NCBI GenBank assembly: GCA_018242215.1
Contig: JAFECG010000031.1
Location: 62,001-126,000, forward strand
Origin: Pseudomonadota bacterium
GTDB lineage: Bacteria; Pseudomonadota; Alphaproteobacteria; Rhizobiales; Hyphomicrobiaceae
DNA length: 64,000 bases
Direction of reading: 5' to 3'
The translations under genes and the position numbers were made by a program. This document shows positions 55,535 to 64,000 of this stretch, piece by piece. Under the pieces are notes generated by a model. The model was not told where the DNA came from. It did not search any database and saw nothing but the letters and a program-made list of their open reading frames with translations. The first letter of the stretch is position 1. Each line of letters begins with the position of its first letter.

Positions 55535-56230
55535 CTAACGTGCCGCTGCCTTTTCGCGCTGGTGAGCCGATTGCGAACGGGGCCGGCGTTTTGCGAGTTC
55601 GCCAATGCCGGCGATGAAAACGTCGATCGAGTCGTCGAAGGCCGCGTCCGGATCGAGGGTCTTCAACGCCGGGATCAGGTTGCGCGTCGCTTTGTAGGCT
55701 TCGGGATCGAGCCCATTGAGTTCCGCTTCCTCCGCGCGCCCGATGGGCCTGAGCAACCCCTCGGCTTCCGCCAATGCGAAACCCAGGACAAAGGAATAGA
55801 ACGCGAGGCCAAGACCCGCCGCTTCTGTATCGGGAAGTCCCGCGCGGCCCAGGGCGCAATAAACGATCTCGCTGGAGATATGGTCGGCAGGTCCCGTCGC
55901 GTTGTAGCGGAAATGCAGGGGAAATACGCGTGGGTGGCGATGGGCGAGCATGCGGTAGGCGTCGGCAACTGCCTTCAAATCCTGGCGCCAATCGGATGTT
56001 GCGGACGGCAACTCGACGCTGCGGAGGCCGTGCTCGGCGATGGCCCGAAGCAACTCATCCTTCGAACCGAAGTGATGCAGGATCGTCATCGGGTCGACGC
56101 CCACCGCTCCGGCGAGCTTACGGATCGAAAAAGATCCTTCGCCGACCTCGGCAAACATGTTGAACGCGGCATCGAGAATTTCGGATCGGTCAACGCCCCG
56201 GCGGGCGCGGGATTTCAGCTCAGTCGCCAT
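55535..56230 (-). CDS. TetR-family transcriptional regulator
   Basis: The 231-residue product has a typical TetR DNA-binding domain (about 15-60: SEILDAAFNMFAEVGEGSFS, then IRKLAGAVGVDPMTILHHFG) and a C-terminal ligand domain. It heads a minus-strand unit with eutBC and is divergent from the aminotransferase operon. A perfect inverted repeat (GTGTA-N5-TACAC) lies 25 bp upstream of its start, a likely self-regulatory operator. Control of eutBC and/or the polyamine operon is inferred from position. Effector unknown. Confidence 0.88.
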   Translation of the reverse strand: MATELKSRARRGVDRSEILDAAFNMFAEVGEGSFSIRKLAGAVGVDPMTILHHFGSKDELLRAIAEHGLRSVELPSATSDWRQDLKAVADAYRMLAHRHPRVFPLHFRYNATGPADHISSEIVYCALGRAGLPDTEAAGLGLAFYSFVLGFALAEAEGLLRPIGRAEEAELNGLDPEAYKATRNLIPALKTLDPDAAFDDSIDVFIAGIGELAKRRPRSQSAHQREKAAAR

Positions 56231-56579
56231 TCTCTCGGTCTCTTGACTTCTACGGTGTAGAGATTACACTCGAAACCGTTAAAGAAGCAAGTAACGCTCG
56301 CGCCAGTGATCGCTGTCGCAGCGGCCGCTCGCGTGGCGGTCTGTCCGCGGAAACCTTCCTTATGGCACTGTTGCAGGCGGACTTTCTGGTTTACGATGGC
56401 GGGACTTCGCTCACCGCCAAGAGGCGCCGCGTCCGATGAGCAGCATTCCGCACCCCAAACGCGAGCTTTTGAAGCTCTGCGCACGCATCGGCTACACGCC
56501 GCACTGACGTCTCCCAGCTTTTCTTGCCGTCCGGGCACTTCACGCCCGGCCCTTATCCTTTTTCGCTGGAGGCTCGACC
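56231..56579. other. Divergent intergenic region, TetR gene / aminotransferase operon
   Basis: A 349-bp gap with no gene. It holds the candidate TetR operator (56255-56269) near its left end and should hold promoters for both directions. A single short open frame across it has no family features. Confidence 0.45.
56255..56269. promoter_or_regulatory. Candidate TetR operator
   Basis: GTGTAGAGATTACAC is a perfect inverted repeat (GTGTA, 5-bp spacer, TACAC), 25 bp upstream of the TetR start codon, where an autoregulatory site is expected. Binding is inferred. Confidence 0.5.
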
Positions 56580-57965
56580 GTGTCCAACCGTTTTCAGACC
56601 AAGCAGATTCAGCAACTCGATGCGCAGCATCATCTGCATCCGTTCACTGACCATCAGTCGCTGAGGGGCAGCGGAAGCGTACGCGTCATCGTCAAAGGCG
56701 AAGGCCCCTACGTCATCGACAGCGAGGGCAATCGGATCCTCGATGGGATGGCGGGTCTTTGGACGACGAACATCGGCTACGGCAATAAGGAACTGGCGCA
56801 AGCTGCCTATGACCAGATGGTCGAGCTGCCGTTCTACAATACATTCTTCAAGACGACGCATCCGCCCGTGGTGCTGCTGGCGCGCAAACTGGCGGAACTC
56901 GCGCCGGGGCATATCAACCAGGTGTTCTTCGGCTCGTCAGGATCGGAATCGAACGACACGGCGATCCGCCTTATTCGTCATTATTGGGTGCTGAAGGGAC
57001 AGCCCAAGCGGCGCATCATCATCAGCCGCAAGAATGCATATCACGGCTCGACGATCGCCGCGGGGTCGATGGGTGGCATGAGTCATGTCCATGCGCACTC
57101 CTATCCCGTCTATGAGGGCTTCCGCCACGTAATGGACCCCTACTGGTACGGCGACTCTTTCCCGGGCGAGACGCCGGAAGCTTTCGGATTGCGTGCCGCG
57201 CGGGCCATCGAAGAGGAAATTCTTCGGTGCGGGCCCGAGAACGTCGCGGCGTTTGCGGGCGAGCCGGTTCAGGGCGCTGGCGGCGTCAAGATCGCGCCGT
57301 CGACCTATTGGCCCGAGGTTCAGCGCATCGTCGACAAGTACGGCATTCTTCTGCTGGCTGATGAAGTCATCACCGGCTTCGGGCGTGTCGGGACGTGGTT
57401 CGCCTCGGATTTCTATGGCATCCGGCCGAACCTCATCACGTTCGCCAAGGCGGCGACGTCGGGCTACATCCCGCTTTCGGGCGTGCTTGTCGACGACAAG
57501 ATCACCGAAGCGCTGATGCAGAAGGACGACGACTTCAATCACGGCTACACGTTCTCCGGCCATCCGGTCGCCTGCGCGGTCGCGCTGAAGAACCTCGAGA
57601 TCATGGAACGCGATCGGCTCGTCCCGAAGGTCAAGGAGACGACCGGACCGGCGCTTGCGAAGCTCTTTGCGCGCTTCAAGGATCACCCGCTCGTCGGCGA
57701 AGTACGGACCGTCGGGCTGCTCGGCGCCATCGAACTCGTCGCGGACAAGAAAACGCGGCGGCGCTTCGATGACCCCGGCCGGGTCGGCCTCATCTGCCGC
57801 GATCACTTCTTCCGCGAAGGCTTCATCATGCGTGCCGTCTGGGACACAATGGTTTGCGCACCCCCGCTGATCTGGACGGAAGAGCAGTTCGAGGAAGCGG
57901 GCCGCGTCATCCAGAAAGCGCTCGATTTGACGCTCTCCGACGTCAGGGGAGAAATGGCGGCATGA
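56580..57965 (+). CDS. Class III aminotransferase, polyamine:pyruvate type (SpuC-like)
   Basis: A PLP-dependent omega-aminotransferase. The 461-residue product starts at GTG 56580 (CTGGAGG upstream) and shows GSSGSESNDTAIRLIRHYWV (about 120-139), ADEVITGFGRVGTWFASDFY with the PLP Asp, and the Schiff-base lysine K290 in ITFAKAATSGYIPLSGV. In Pseudomonas, spuC converts putrescine to 4-aminobutanal beside spuA and spuB; here the two following genes are homologues of these. Substrate is thus probably putrescine or a gamma-glutamyl amine; other omega-amines are possible. Overlaps the next gene by 4 bp. Confidence 0.85.
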   Translation: MSNRFQTKQIQQLDAQHHLHPFTDHQSLRGSGSVRVIVKGEGPYVIDSEGNRILDGMAGLWTTNIGYGNKELAQAAYDQMVELPFYNTFFKTTHPPVVLLARKLAELAPGHINQVFFGSSGSESNDTAIRLIRHYWVLKGQPKRRIIISRKNAYHGSTIAAGSMGGMSHVHAHSYPVYEGFRHVMDPYWYGDSFPGETPEAFGLRAARAIEEEILRCGPENVAAFAGEPVQGAGGVKIAPSTYWPEVQRIVDKYGILLLADEVITGFGRVGTWFASDFYGIRPNLITFAKAATSGYIPLSGVLVDDKITEALMQKDDDFNHGYTFSGHPVACAVALKNLEIMERDRLVPKVKETTGPALAKLFARFKDHPLVGEVRTVGLLGAIELVADKKTRRRFDDPGRVGLICRDHFFREGFIMRAVWDTMVCAPPLIWTEEQFEEAGRVIQKALDLTLSDVRGEMAA

Positions 57966-58714
57966 GGCGGCCGGTCGTCGTCATTCCTTGCTGCACGGAT
58001 ATGGTGAGCGGCATGGTCGCCGACGCGGTGGTGCGGAAGTATTCGCTCGCCGTTGCGGAAGGATCGGAATGCCAGCCGCTGCTTCTGCCCGTCGGCAAGG
58101 ATCTCGTCGATATTGGTTCAGTGCTCGACGTCGCGGCCGGCATTCTGCTGACGGGCGCGATCTCGAACGTGCATCCCGAGAACTACGGCGACGAGGAGCC
58201 GCTTCTTCCCGACGCCATCGATCGCGACCGGGATGCGGTAACGCTGCCGCTCATCCGTGCCGCAATCGAATGCAAGGTGCCGATGTTTGCGATCTGCCGC
58301 GGCTTCCAGGAGCTTAACGTCGCGCTTGGCGGGACGCTGCATCAGGCCGTTCATACGGTCGAGGGCTATGGCGACCATCGGGAGCCCAACGTCACGGATT
58401 TCAACGTGATGTTCGCGGCGCGCCACCCCATCAAGCTTTCCGGCGAACTCAAGAAGTGGCTCGGACAGGACGAGGTGATCGTCAACTCGTTGCACGGACA
58501 GGGCGTCAAAGATCTGGCAAAGCCGCTCGTTGCCGAAGCGTTTGCCGAGGACGGCCTGGTGGAGGCCGCGCGCGTCGCCGCGGGCAATCCATTTTCTCTC
58601 GGGGTGCAATGGCATCCCGAATGGCAGATCCACTCCAACCCTGTATCCCTGGCGCTGTTCCGCCGCTTCGGCGACGCCGCGAGAGGTATGATCGCGAAAG
58701 GCCAGGCCGCATGA
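57962..58714 (+). CDS. Gamma-glutamyl amine hydrolase, class I GATase fold (PuuD/SpuA-like)
   Basis: The 250-residue product (start 57962 in an ATGA overlap) is a peptidase C26 hydrolase: nucleophile C112 in FAICRGFQELNVALGGTLHQ, and catalytic His in VQWHPEWQ near the C-terminus. PuuD releases GABA from gamma-glutamyl-GABA in the putrescine pathway. It lies between the aminotransferase and the glutamine-synthetase-like gene, both overlapping by 4 bp, in one tightly coupled operon. An in-frame longer reading from 57854 was rejected because it runs through the end of the aminotransferase gene. Confidence 0.9.
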   Translation: MRRPVVVIPCCTDMVSGMVADAVVRKYSLAVAEGSECQPLLLPVGKDLVDIGSVLDVAAGILLTGAISNVHPENYGDEEPLLPDAIDRDRDAVTLPLIRAAIECKVPMFAICRGFQELNVALGGTLHQAVHTVEGYGDHREPNVTDFNVMFAARHPIKLSGELKKWLGQDEVIVNSLHGQGVKDLAKPLVAEAFAEDGLVEAARVAAGNPFSLGVQWHPEWQIHSNPVSLALFRRFGDAARGMIAKGQAA

Positions 58715-60057
58715 GCGACTCCTTCCTAACCGTTGAAGAAGCCGCAGCTTTTCTCGACTCCAATCCGACCGTGGAATGGATCGATATCCTGCTGTTCGAC
58801 ATGAACGGCATGCCGCGCGGCAAGCGCATCCGGCGCGGCGATCTCGTCAGCACGGCAAAGAGCGGTCTCCTGCTTCCGGCTTCGGTCTATGTTCTCGACC
58901 CGCGAGGAAATTCCATCGCGGAGACGGGCCGCCTTTGGGAGACAGGCGACCACGATATTCCCTTTCGCGTTCTCAGCGGCACGTTGAAGCCCGTTCCCGT
59001 CAACGGGTGCACGCATGCGCAGGCCGTGATGGTGCCGGAGGACGGCTGCGATATGGACCCTCGCGGTGTTCTCGCCTCGCAGGTCTCGCGCATGGCGGAA
59101 GACGGACAGAAGCCTGTCGTCGCGGTCGAACTCGAATTCTATGTCACGCAGCGATCGCCCGACGGCAACTTCACGCTGGTCACGCCGCCCGGGCTTTCCG
59201 CCGATGCCGAGCGCCCGATGACGTTCGGGTTCGAGGAAATGGACACGCTCGGGCCATTCATCGACGACGTCTATCGCATTGCCGAAGCGCAGGGATTGCC
59301 GCTCGACGCGGTGATGCAGGAGTCTGGTCCCGGGCAGTTCGAGATCAACCTGAAACACGCCGAGGCGATGACGGCGGCACTCGACGGCGTGCTACTGAAG
59401 CGCGCGGTCAAGGCGGCGGCGCGGGCACATGATCTCGACGCTACGTTCATGGCGAAGCCGCATCACGACTGGACCGGCTCTGGCATGCACATTCACGTCA
59501 GCCTCGTTGACCGGCAAGGCAACAATCTCTTTGCAGGCGAGCCGATGTCGCCGAGGTTTCGGCAGGCCATCGGCGGACTTCGCGCCTCGATGCCGGATTT
59601 CATGGCCGTCTGGGCGCAATCCGCGAATGCCTATCGCCGTTACGTGCCGGAATCGTATGTGCCGATGGCGGCGCACTGGGGCTTCAACAATCGCACCGTC
59701 GCTCTCCGCGTTCCGCATTGTTCCGGCGCGGCGACGCGCATCGAGCATCGCGTTTCGGGTGCCGATGCCAATCCTTTCCTGGTCGTCGCCGCCATCCTGG
59801 CCGGCATACGTCACGGGCTCGCGCACGGGATCGATCCCGGTCAGCACGCCGAAGGCAACGCTGAGACGCTCGACGGCGCCACGCTGCCAACCGCCTGGGT
59901 CAATGCGCTCGACACCTTCCGGTCGTCCGCTGTTGTTCGCGAGGCCTTCGGGCCTGCCTTCCAGGATGTCTTTTACCGTCTGAAAGAGACGGAACGGATC
60001 AGTTTTGAGCGCATCGTCACCTCTCTCGATCGCGAATGGTACGCTCAAGTTGCATGA
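58711..60057 (+). CDS. Glutamine-synthetase-like gamma-glutamyl amine ligase (PuuA/SpuB-like)
   Basis: The 448-residue product is a GS-fold ligase that joins glutamate to an amine with ATP: VEWIDILLFDMNGMPRGKRI at the N-terminus, VAVELEFYVTQRSP, GPGQFEINLKHAEAM, KPHHDWTGSGMHIHVSL and GAATRIEHRVSGADANPFLV, holding metal- and ATP-site residues. In the puu/spu pathway the substrate is putrescine. Length also fits gamma-glutamylmethylamide synthetase (GmaS), so methylamine from the tmm/tdm/dmm cluster is an alternative substrate. Start is ATG 58711 in an ATGA overlap; it is followed directly by an aldehyde dehydrogenase gene. Confidence 0.9.
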   Translation: MSDSFLTVEEAAAFLDSNPTVEWIDILLFDMNGMPRGKRIRRGDLVSTAKSGLLLPASVYVLDPRGNSIAETGRLWETGDHDIPFRVLSGTLKPVPVNGCTHAQAVMVPEDGCDMDPRGVLASQVSRMAEDGQKPVVAVELEFYVTQRSPDGNFTLVTPPGLSADAERPMTFGFEEMDTLGPFIDDVYRIAEAQGLPLDAVMQESGPGQFEINLKHAEAMTAALDGVLLKRAVKAAARAHDLDATFMAKPHHDWTGSGMHIHVSLVDRQGNNLFAGEPMSPRFRQAIGGLRASMPDFMAVWAQSANAYRRYVPESYVPMAAHWGFNNRTVALRVPHCSGAATRIEHRVSGADANPFLVVAAILAGIRHGLAHGIDPGQHAEGNAETLDGATLPTAWVNALDTFRSSAVVREAFGPAFQDVFYRLKETERISFERIVTSLDREWYAQVA

Positions 60058-60060
60058 GGA

Positions 60061-61557
60061 ATGAAGACCATGACATCGCTCGCGCACTTTGAATCCCTTG
60101 CCGGCTCGATCAAGATCCCTGGTGAGGCTGTGATCGACGGCAAGTTCGTCGGCAGCGCTTCCGGCAAGACATTTGCCAACATCACGCCGCGCAATGGCCG
60201 CATCCTCAATCATGTCGCCCAATGCGATGCGGCCGACGTCGACGCCGCCGTCAAGAGTGCGCGCCGGGCGTTCGAAGAGGGCTCCTGGCGCAAGCTCCAT
60301 TATCGCGAGAAGAAGCGCATTCTTTTCAAGCTCGCCGAGTTGATGGAGCGTGATATCGAAACGCTCGCGGTCCTCGAAAGCCTCGACGTCGGCAAGCCGA
60401 TTTCGAACGCGCTCAACGGCGACATACCGAATGCGATCCGTTCGCTGCGTTATTACGCGGAGGCGCTGGACAAGATCTACGGCGAGGTTGCGCCGGAAGC
60501 ACCGGATCGGTTTTCGTTCGTGGTGCACGAGCCGCTCGGCGTCATCGGTGCGATCGTGCCATGGAATTTTCCGCTTCACATGGCGATGTGGAAGGTGGCG
60601 CCGGCGCTCGCCATGGGCAATTCGGTCATTCTGAAGCCTGCGGAGCAATCGCCGCTGACGGCGCTGAAGCTTGGCGAACTCGTGCTCGAAGCCGGACTGC
60701 CAGCCGGCGTGCTGAATGTCATTCCGGGCTTCGGTGCGGAAGCCGGCAAAGCTCTTGCGCTGCACAATGACGTCGACATGATCGCTTTCACCGGCTCCGG
60801 TCCGGTCGGAAAATTGCTGATGCAGTATTCGGGACAAAGCAACCTGAAGCGCGTCAGCCTCGAACTCGGCGGCAAGTCTCCGCATATCGTCTTTGCCGAC
60901 TGTCCTGATCTGGATCGGGCCGCGACGGAAGCCGCGTGGGCCGTCTTCTATAATTCAGGGCAGGTATGCACCGCCGGATCTCGTCTCCTGGTGCAGGACG
61001 CGATAGCCGATGATTTCACCAATCGGCTCATAACGGTTGCCCGAAAAATCGTTGCCGGAGATCCACTCGAGCCGACGACGACCTCGGGCGCCATGGTCAG
61101 CGAAGAACAGATGAAGACGGCACTGCGCTATATCGAAACGGCGAAACGCGAAGGTGGCTCTCTTGCTCTCGGCGGCAAACGCACGCTTGAAGAGAGCGGC
61201 GGCTTTTACGTCGAGCCGACGGTGTTCGACGGCATCCTGCCGGAAAATACGCTGGCGCGCGAAGAGGTCTTCGGGCCGGTGCTCGCGGTCACGCGCTTCA
61301 AGGAGCCGGATGAGGCCATCGGGATCGCCAACGACACGAGCTACGGTCTCGCAGCCGGGCTCTGGACGAAAGACGTCACGCTCGCCCATCGCGCCGCGCG
61401 GGAACTCCGCGCCGGTCTCGTCTGGATCAACGGGTGGGACGCCTGCGACATCACGATGCCGTTCGGCGGCTTCAAGCAATCCGGTTTTGGCCGCGATCGC
61501 TCGCTGCACGCCCTACATAAGTATGCCGACCTGAAGTCGGTCTCGATCACACTCTGA
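60061..61557 (+). CDS. NAD(P)-dependent aldehyde dehydrogenase (PuuC-like)
   Basis: PuuC oxidises gamma-glutamyl-gamma-aminobutyraldehyde to gamma-glutamyl-GABA. The 498-residue product has PWNFPLHMAMWKVAPALAMG, FTGSGPVGKLL, ELGGKSPHIVFADCPDL with the general-base Glu, and the catalytic Cys C303 in NSGQVCTAGSR. Its ATG at 60061 abuts the GAGGA site, so ATG 60070 (MTSLAHFESL) fits spacing better. It lies 3 bp after the ligase gene and 18 bp before gabD. The assignment rests on family and context; it could also serve acetaldehyde from eutBC. Confidence 0.88.
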   Translation: MKTMTSLAHFESLAGSIKIPGEAVIDGKFVGSASGKTFANITPRNGRILNHVAQCDAADVDAAVKSARRAFEEGSWRKLHYREKKRILFKLAELMERDIETLAVLESLDVGKPISNALNGDIPNAIRSLRYYAEALDKIYGEVAPEAPDRFSFVVHEPLGVIGAIVPWNFPLHMAMWKVAPALAMGNSVILKPAEQSPLTALKLGELVLEAGLPAGVLNVIPGFGAEAGKALALHNDVDMIAFTGSGPVGKLLMQYSGQSNLKRVSLELGGKSPHIVFADCPDLDRAATEAAWAVFYNSGQVCTAGSRLLVQDAIADDFTNRLITVARKIVAGDPLEPTTTSGAMVSEEQMKTALRYIETAKREGGSLALGGKRTLEESGGFYVEPTVFDGILPENTLAREEVFGPVLAVTRFKEPDEAIGIANDTSYGLAAGLWTKDVTLAHRAARELRAGLVWINGWDACDITMPFGGFKQSGFGRDRSLHALHKYADLKSVSITL

Positions 61558-61575
61558 CGTCCCCGGAGAGTCGAC

Positions 61576-63030
61576 ATGAATATCAAGTCCTCAACCCCCT
61601 TCCCGACAGCCGCACTGATCGGCGGCGAGTGGGTGACCTCGAAAAAGACGTTTCCGGTCCTTGATCCGGCAACGGGCGACAAGCTCGCGGATGTGCCGGA
61701 TTTGACGCCTGACGACGCCAAGCGCGCCATCGATGCAGCGCATCAGGCGTTTCCGGCGTGGGCCGCGAAGCCCGCGAAGGAGCGCGCACAGATCCTGCGC
61801 AAATGGTACGACCTCATCATCGCTGAATCGGAAGCGCTCGCCCAGCTGATGACGGCAGAGCAGGGCAAGCCGCTGACGGAGTCGCGCGGTGAAGTCGCTT
61901 ACGGTGCGTCCTTCATCGAATGGTTCGCCGAGGAAGGAAAACGCGCCTATGGGCACACGATCCCGACCACGGTCGCTTCCCGCCGCTACGTTACGATCAA
62001 GCAGCCGATAGGCGTCTGCGCAGCGATTACGCCGTGGAACTTCCCGATCGCGATGATCACGCGCAAGGTCGGCTGCGCGCTGGCCGCCGGATGCACGATC
62101 GTCGTGAAGCCATCGGAAGAGACGCCGCTATGTGCGCTGGCGCTTGCGAAGCTCGCGCAGGATGCGGGCGTTCCGGCGGGCGCGTTCAACGTCATCACGA
62201 CGCTCGATAGCCCGGCTGTCGGCAAAGTGCTGACCGCCGACGATCGCGTCCGCAAGCTGACGTTCACCGGCTCGACGGAGGTCGGCAAGATCCTCTATCG
62301 GCAGTGCGCCGACACGATCAAAAAGCTGACGCTCGAACTCGGCGGCAACGCGCCGCTCATCATTTTCGACGACGCCGACTTGCAGCAGGCGGTCGCCGGA
62401 ACGATGGCATCGAAGTTCCGCAACGCAGGCCAAACCTGCGTCTGCGCCAACCGCATCCTCGTGCAGGCGGGCATCTTCGACAAGTTCGTCGCCGCGCTCA
62501 AGGAAGCGGCAGGCAAGCTCGTCGTCGCTCCGGGTCGCGATGCAAAATCGACGGTTGGACCGCTCATCAATGCCGACGCGATCGAGAAGGTCAAATCGCT
62601 GCTTTCGAATGCCGTGTCGCAGGGAGCGAAGGTCGAGATGGGCGGCAAGCCGGACGATCACGGCGCGCTCTTCTTCTCACCGACCGTCGTGACCGGCGTC
62701 ACGGCGGACATGACGATTGCGAACGAAGAGATCTTCGGGCCGGTCGCGTCGCTCATCCGCTTCGAGACGGAAGCCGATGCGATCCGGATCGCCAACAACA
62801 CGCCGTTCGGCCTTGCCGCTTATCTCTTCAGCCAGAACGTCTCGCGCGCGTGGCGCGTGGCTGAAGCACTCGAAGCCGGTATGGTGGGCGTCAACGAAGG
62901 CGTTTTCTCGAACGAGGTCGCGCCTTTCGGCGGTATCAAGCAGTCCGGTCTCGGCCGTGAAGGCGCGGACGAAGGTCTTAACGAATATCTCGAGACGAAA
63001 ATGATCTGCCTTGGCGGCATGAACGCCTAG
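61576..63030 (+). CDS. gabD: Succinate-semialdehyde dehydrogenase
   Basis: GabD oxidises succinate semialdehyde to succinate, the last step from GABA. The 484-residue product has PWNFPIAMITRKVGCALAAG, FTGSTEVGKILYRQC, ELGGNAPLIIFDDADLQQAV and catalytic C288 in RNAGQTCVCANRILVQ, the form typical of GabD. GGAGAG precedes the ATG. It follows the PuuC-like gene by 18 bp and is separated from gabT by 98 bp with a hairpin. Confidence 0.93.
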   Translation: MNIKSSTPFPTAALIGGEWVTSKKTFPVLDPATGDKLADVPDLTPDDAKRAIDAAHQAFPAWAAKPAKERAQILRKWYDLIIAESEALAQLMTAEQGKPLTESRGEVAYGASFIEWFAEEGKRAYGHTIPTTVASRRYVTIKQPIGVCAAITPWNFPIAMITRKVGCALAAGCTIVVKPSEETPLCALALAKLAQDAGVPAGAFNVITTLDSPAVGKVLTADDRVRKLTFTGSTEVGKILYRQCADTIKKLTLELGGNAPLIIFDDADLQQAVAGTMASKFRNAGQTCVCANRILVQAGIFDKFVAALKEAAGKLVVAPGRDAKSTVGPLINADAIEKVKSLLSNAVSQGAKVEMGGKPDDHGALFFSPTVVTGVTADMTIANEEIFGPVASLIRFETEADAIRIANNTPFGLAAYLFSQNVSRAWRVAEALEAGMVGVNEGVFSNEVAPFGGIKQSGLGREGADEGLNEYLETKMICLGGMNA

Positions 63031-63041
63031 CAGTCAAGTTT

Positions 63042-63071
63042 CGGCGGAGCGTTTCGATTAATGCTCCGCCG
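63042..63071 (+). repeat. Hairpin between gabD and gabT
   Basis: CGGCGGAGC and GCTCCGCCG form a perfect 9-bp stem with a 12-base loop. No U-tract follows, so it may only reduce read-through into gabT or protect the upstream message. Confidence 0.65.
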
Positions 63072-63128
63072 GAGAGCCTAAATTCAAACAGAACGATCTT
63101 GCCGTCAGTGAACTCCGAAGGATCATCC

Positions 63129-64000
63129 ATGGCTACCTCAGCCGAGCTTCAGGCCCGCCGCGTCGCCGCCATACCGCGGGGCGTCGGAAACGTGACGCAG
63201 ATCTTTGCCAAGAAAGCGAAGAATGCGGAGATCTGGAGCGAGGATGGAAAGCGCTACATCGATTTCGGAGCAGGCATCGCCGTCGTCAACACAGGGCACC
63301 AGCACCCGCGCCTCATCAAGGCCATCGAAGAGCAGCTCAAGGCTTTCAGCCACGTCTGCTTCCAGGTGACGCCGTATGAGAACTACGTGAGCCTCGCTGA
63401 ACGGCTGAACGCCATCGCGCCGATCGCGGGCCCTGCGAAGACGATGCTGGCCTCGACGGGCGCGGAAGCGGTCGAAAATGCCGTCAAGGTCGCGCGCGCA
63501 TTCACCGGACGTCCTGGCATCGTTTCGTTCGCAGGCGGATTTCACGGCCGCACGCTGATGGGCATGGCGCTGACCGGAAAGGTCGTGCCCTACAAGAAGG
63601 GCTACGGGCCGTTTCCGCCGGATGTCTATAACGTCGAATTCCCGAACGTCTTCCACGGCGGCAGCACCGGCCAGAGCATCCGCAGCCTCAAATCCCTGTT
63701 CAAGCATTCGGTCGATCCGTCGAACATCGCGGGCATCATCATAGAGCCGGTTCAGGGCGAAGGCGGCTTCAACATCGTGCCGAAGGAATTCATGGTCGCG
63801 CTGCGCGAGATTTGCGACGACCACGGCATTCTGCTGATTGCGGACGAGATCCAGACGGGCTTCGCGCGGACGGGCAAGATGTTCGCAATGGAGCACTTCG
63901 GCGTCAAAGCCGACGTCGTCACGATGGCAAAGGGCCTGGCGGGCGGCATGCCCCTGTCGGCCATCGTCGGCCGCGCGGATGTCATGGACGCTTCGAACCC
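63129..64000 (+). CDS. gabT: 4-aminobutyrate aminotransferase (GabT), truncated by window end
   Basis: GabT transfers the amino group of GABA to 2-oxoglutarate, giving succinate semialdehyde for GabD. The visible 290 residues from ATG 63129 (MATSAELQARRVAAIPRGVG) include LASTGAEAVENAVKVARAFT, the PLP region IADEIQTGFARTGKMF and the Schiff-base lysine K268 in VTMAKGLAGGMPLSAIVG. The reading frame is open to the window edge. Its place after gabD completes a route from putrescine or GABA to succinate. Confidence 0.93.
   Translation, partial: MATSAELQARRVAAIPRGVGNVTQIFAKKAKNAEIWSEDGKRYIDFGAGIAVVNTGHQHPRLIKAIEEQLKAFSHVCFQVTPYENYVSLAERLNAIAPIAGPAKTMLASTGAEAVENAVKVARAFTGRPGIVSFAGGFHGRTLMGMALTGKVVPYKKGYGPFPPDVYNVEFPNVFHGGSTGQSIRSLKSLFKHSVDPSNIAGIIIEPVQGEGGFNIVPKEFMVALREICDDHGILLIADEIQTGFARTGKMFAMEHFGVKADVVTMAKGLAGGMPLSAIVGRADVMDASN

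Noticed and set aside
59392-60885. Minus-strand open frame of 497 codons
   Set aside because: Antisense to the GS-like ligase and aldehyde dehydrogenase genes, both with clear motifs.

Overview
The window looks like a chromosomal segment of a GC-rich alphaproteobacterium of the Hyphomicrobiales (Rhizobiales). A methylotroph close to Hyphomicrobium or Methylocella is the best fit. This rests on the block dgt-argS-SPOR-nagZ-scpA-scpB, two PopZ-type polar proteins beside valS, tolC next to a Pcm-like gene, and a complete trimethylamine (TMA) oxidation cluster. No phage, insertion sequence, CRISPR array or rRNA operon was seen. Species was not tested by any search.

Layout. 1-7.7 kb is a minus-strand housekeeping run (dgt, argS, SPOR protein, nagZ, scpA, scpB). 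7.8-14.3 kb holds an A-type Fe-S carrier, xthA, a Sel1-like secreted protein, ilvD, an M48 protease and a small exported protein. 14.3-22.7 kb (minus) holds valS, which carries an in-frame palindromic repeat, then two popZ-like genes, tolC and a Pcm-like methyltransferase. tRNA-Cys and tRNA-Asn follow, then a ClC channel, a His/Arg/Tyr-rich secreted protein and an exported alpha/beta hydrolase.

27.3-40.2 kb is the methylated-amine island. A leaderless ABC-type binding protein, a GntR/FCD regulator and an unknown membrane-anchored protein face, across an AT-rich control region, a plus-strand series: APC permease, four dimethylamine monooxygenase subunits (DmmA-like, flavin/2Fe-2S reductase, haem subunit, GcvT-like subunit), TMA monooxygenase (tmm) and TMAO demethylase (tdm). 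Together they would convert TMA to TMAO, then dimethylamine, then methylamine, with formaldehyde passed to tetrahydrofolate. Stable hairpins separate permease from dmm and tmm from tdm, and a U-tract terminator follows tdm. No methylamine dehydrogenase or canonical N-methylglutamate genes lie in the window.

40.3-50.4 kb is mixed accessory content: AcuI-like reductase, tautomerase, CsaA-like protein, PQQ/cytochrome c and beta-propeller periplasmic dehydrogenases, one frameshifted small gene, a FecR protein and a CHASE2 cyclase tail to tail. 50.7-64 kb is an amine catabolic region: APC permease, SDR, eutBC (ethanolamine ammonia-lyase), a TetR regulator with a candidate operator, and a polyamine/GABA operon (class III aminotransferase, gamma-glutamyl hydrolase, glutamine-synthetase-like ligase, two aldehyde dehydrogenases, gabT cut by the window end).

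The most unusual sequence observations are the palindromic repeat translated inside valS, related palindromic elements sitting only at convergent gene junctions, the tandem PopZ paralogues, and the sensor-like module divergent from the methylamine operon.
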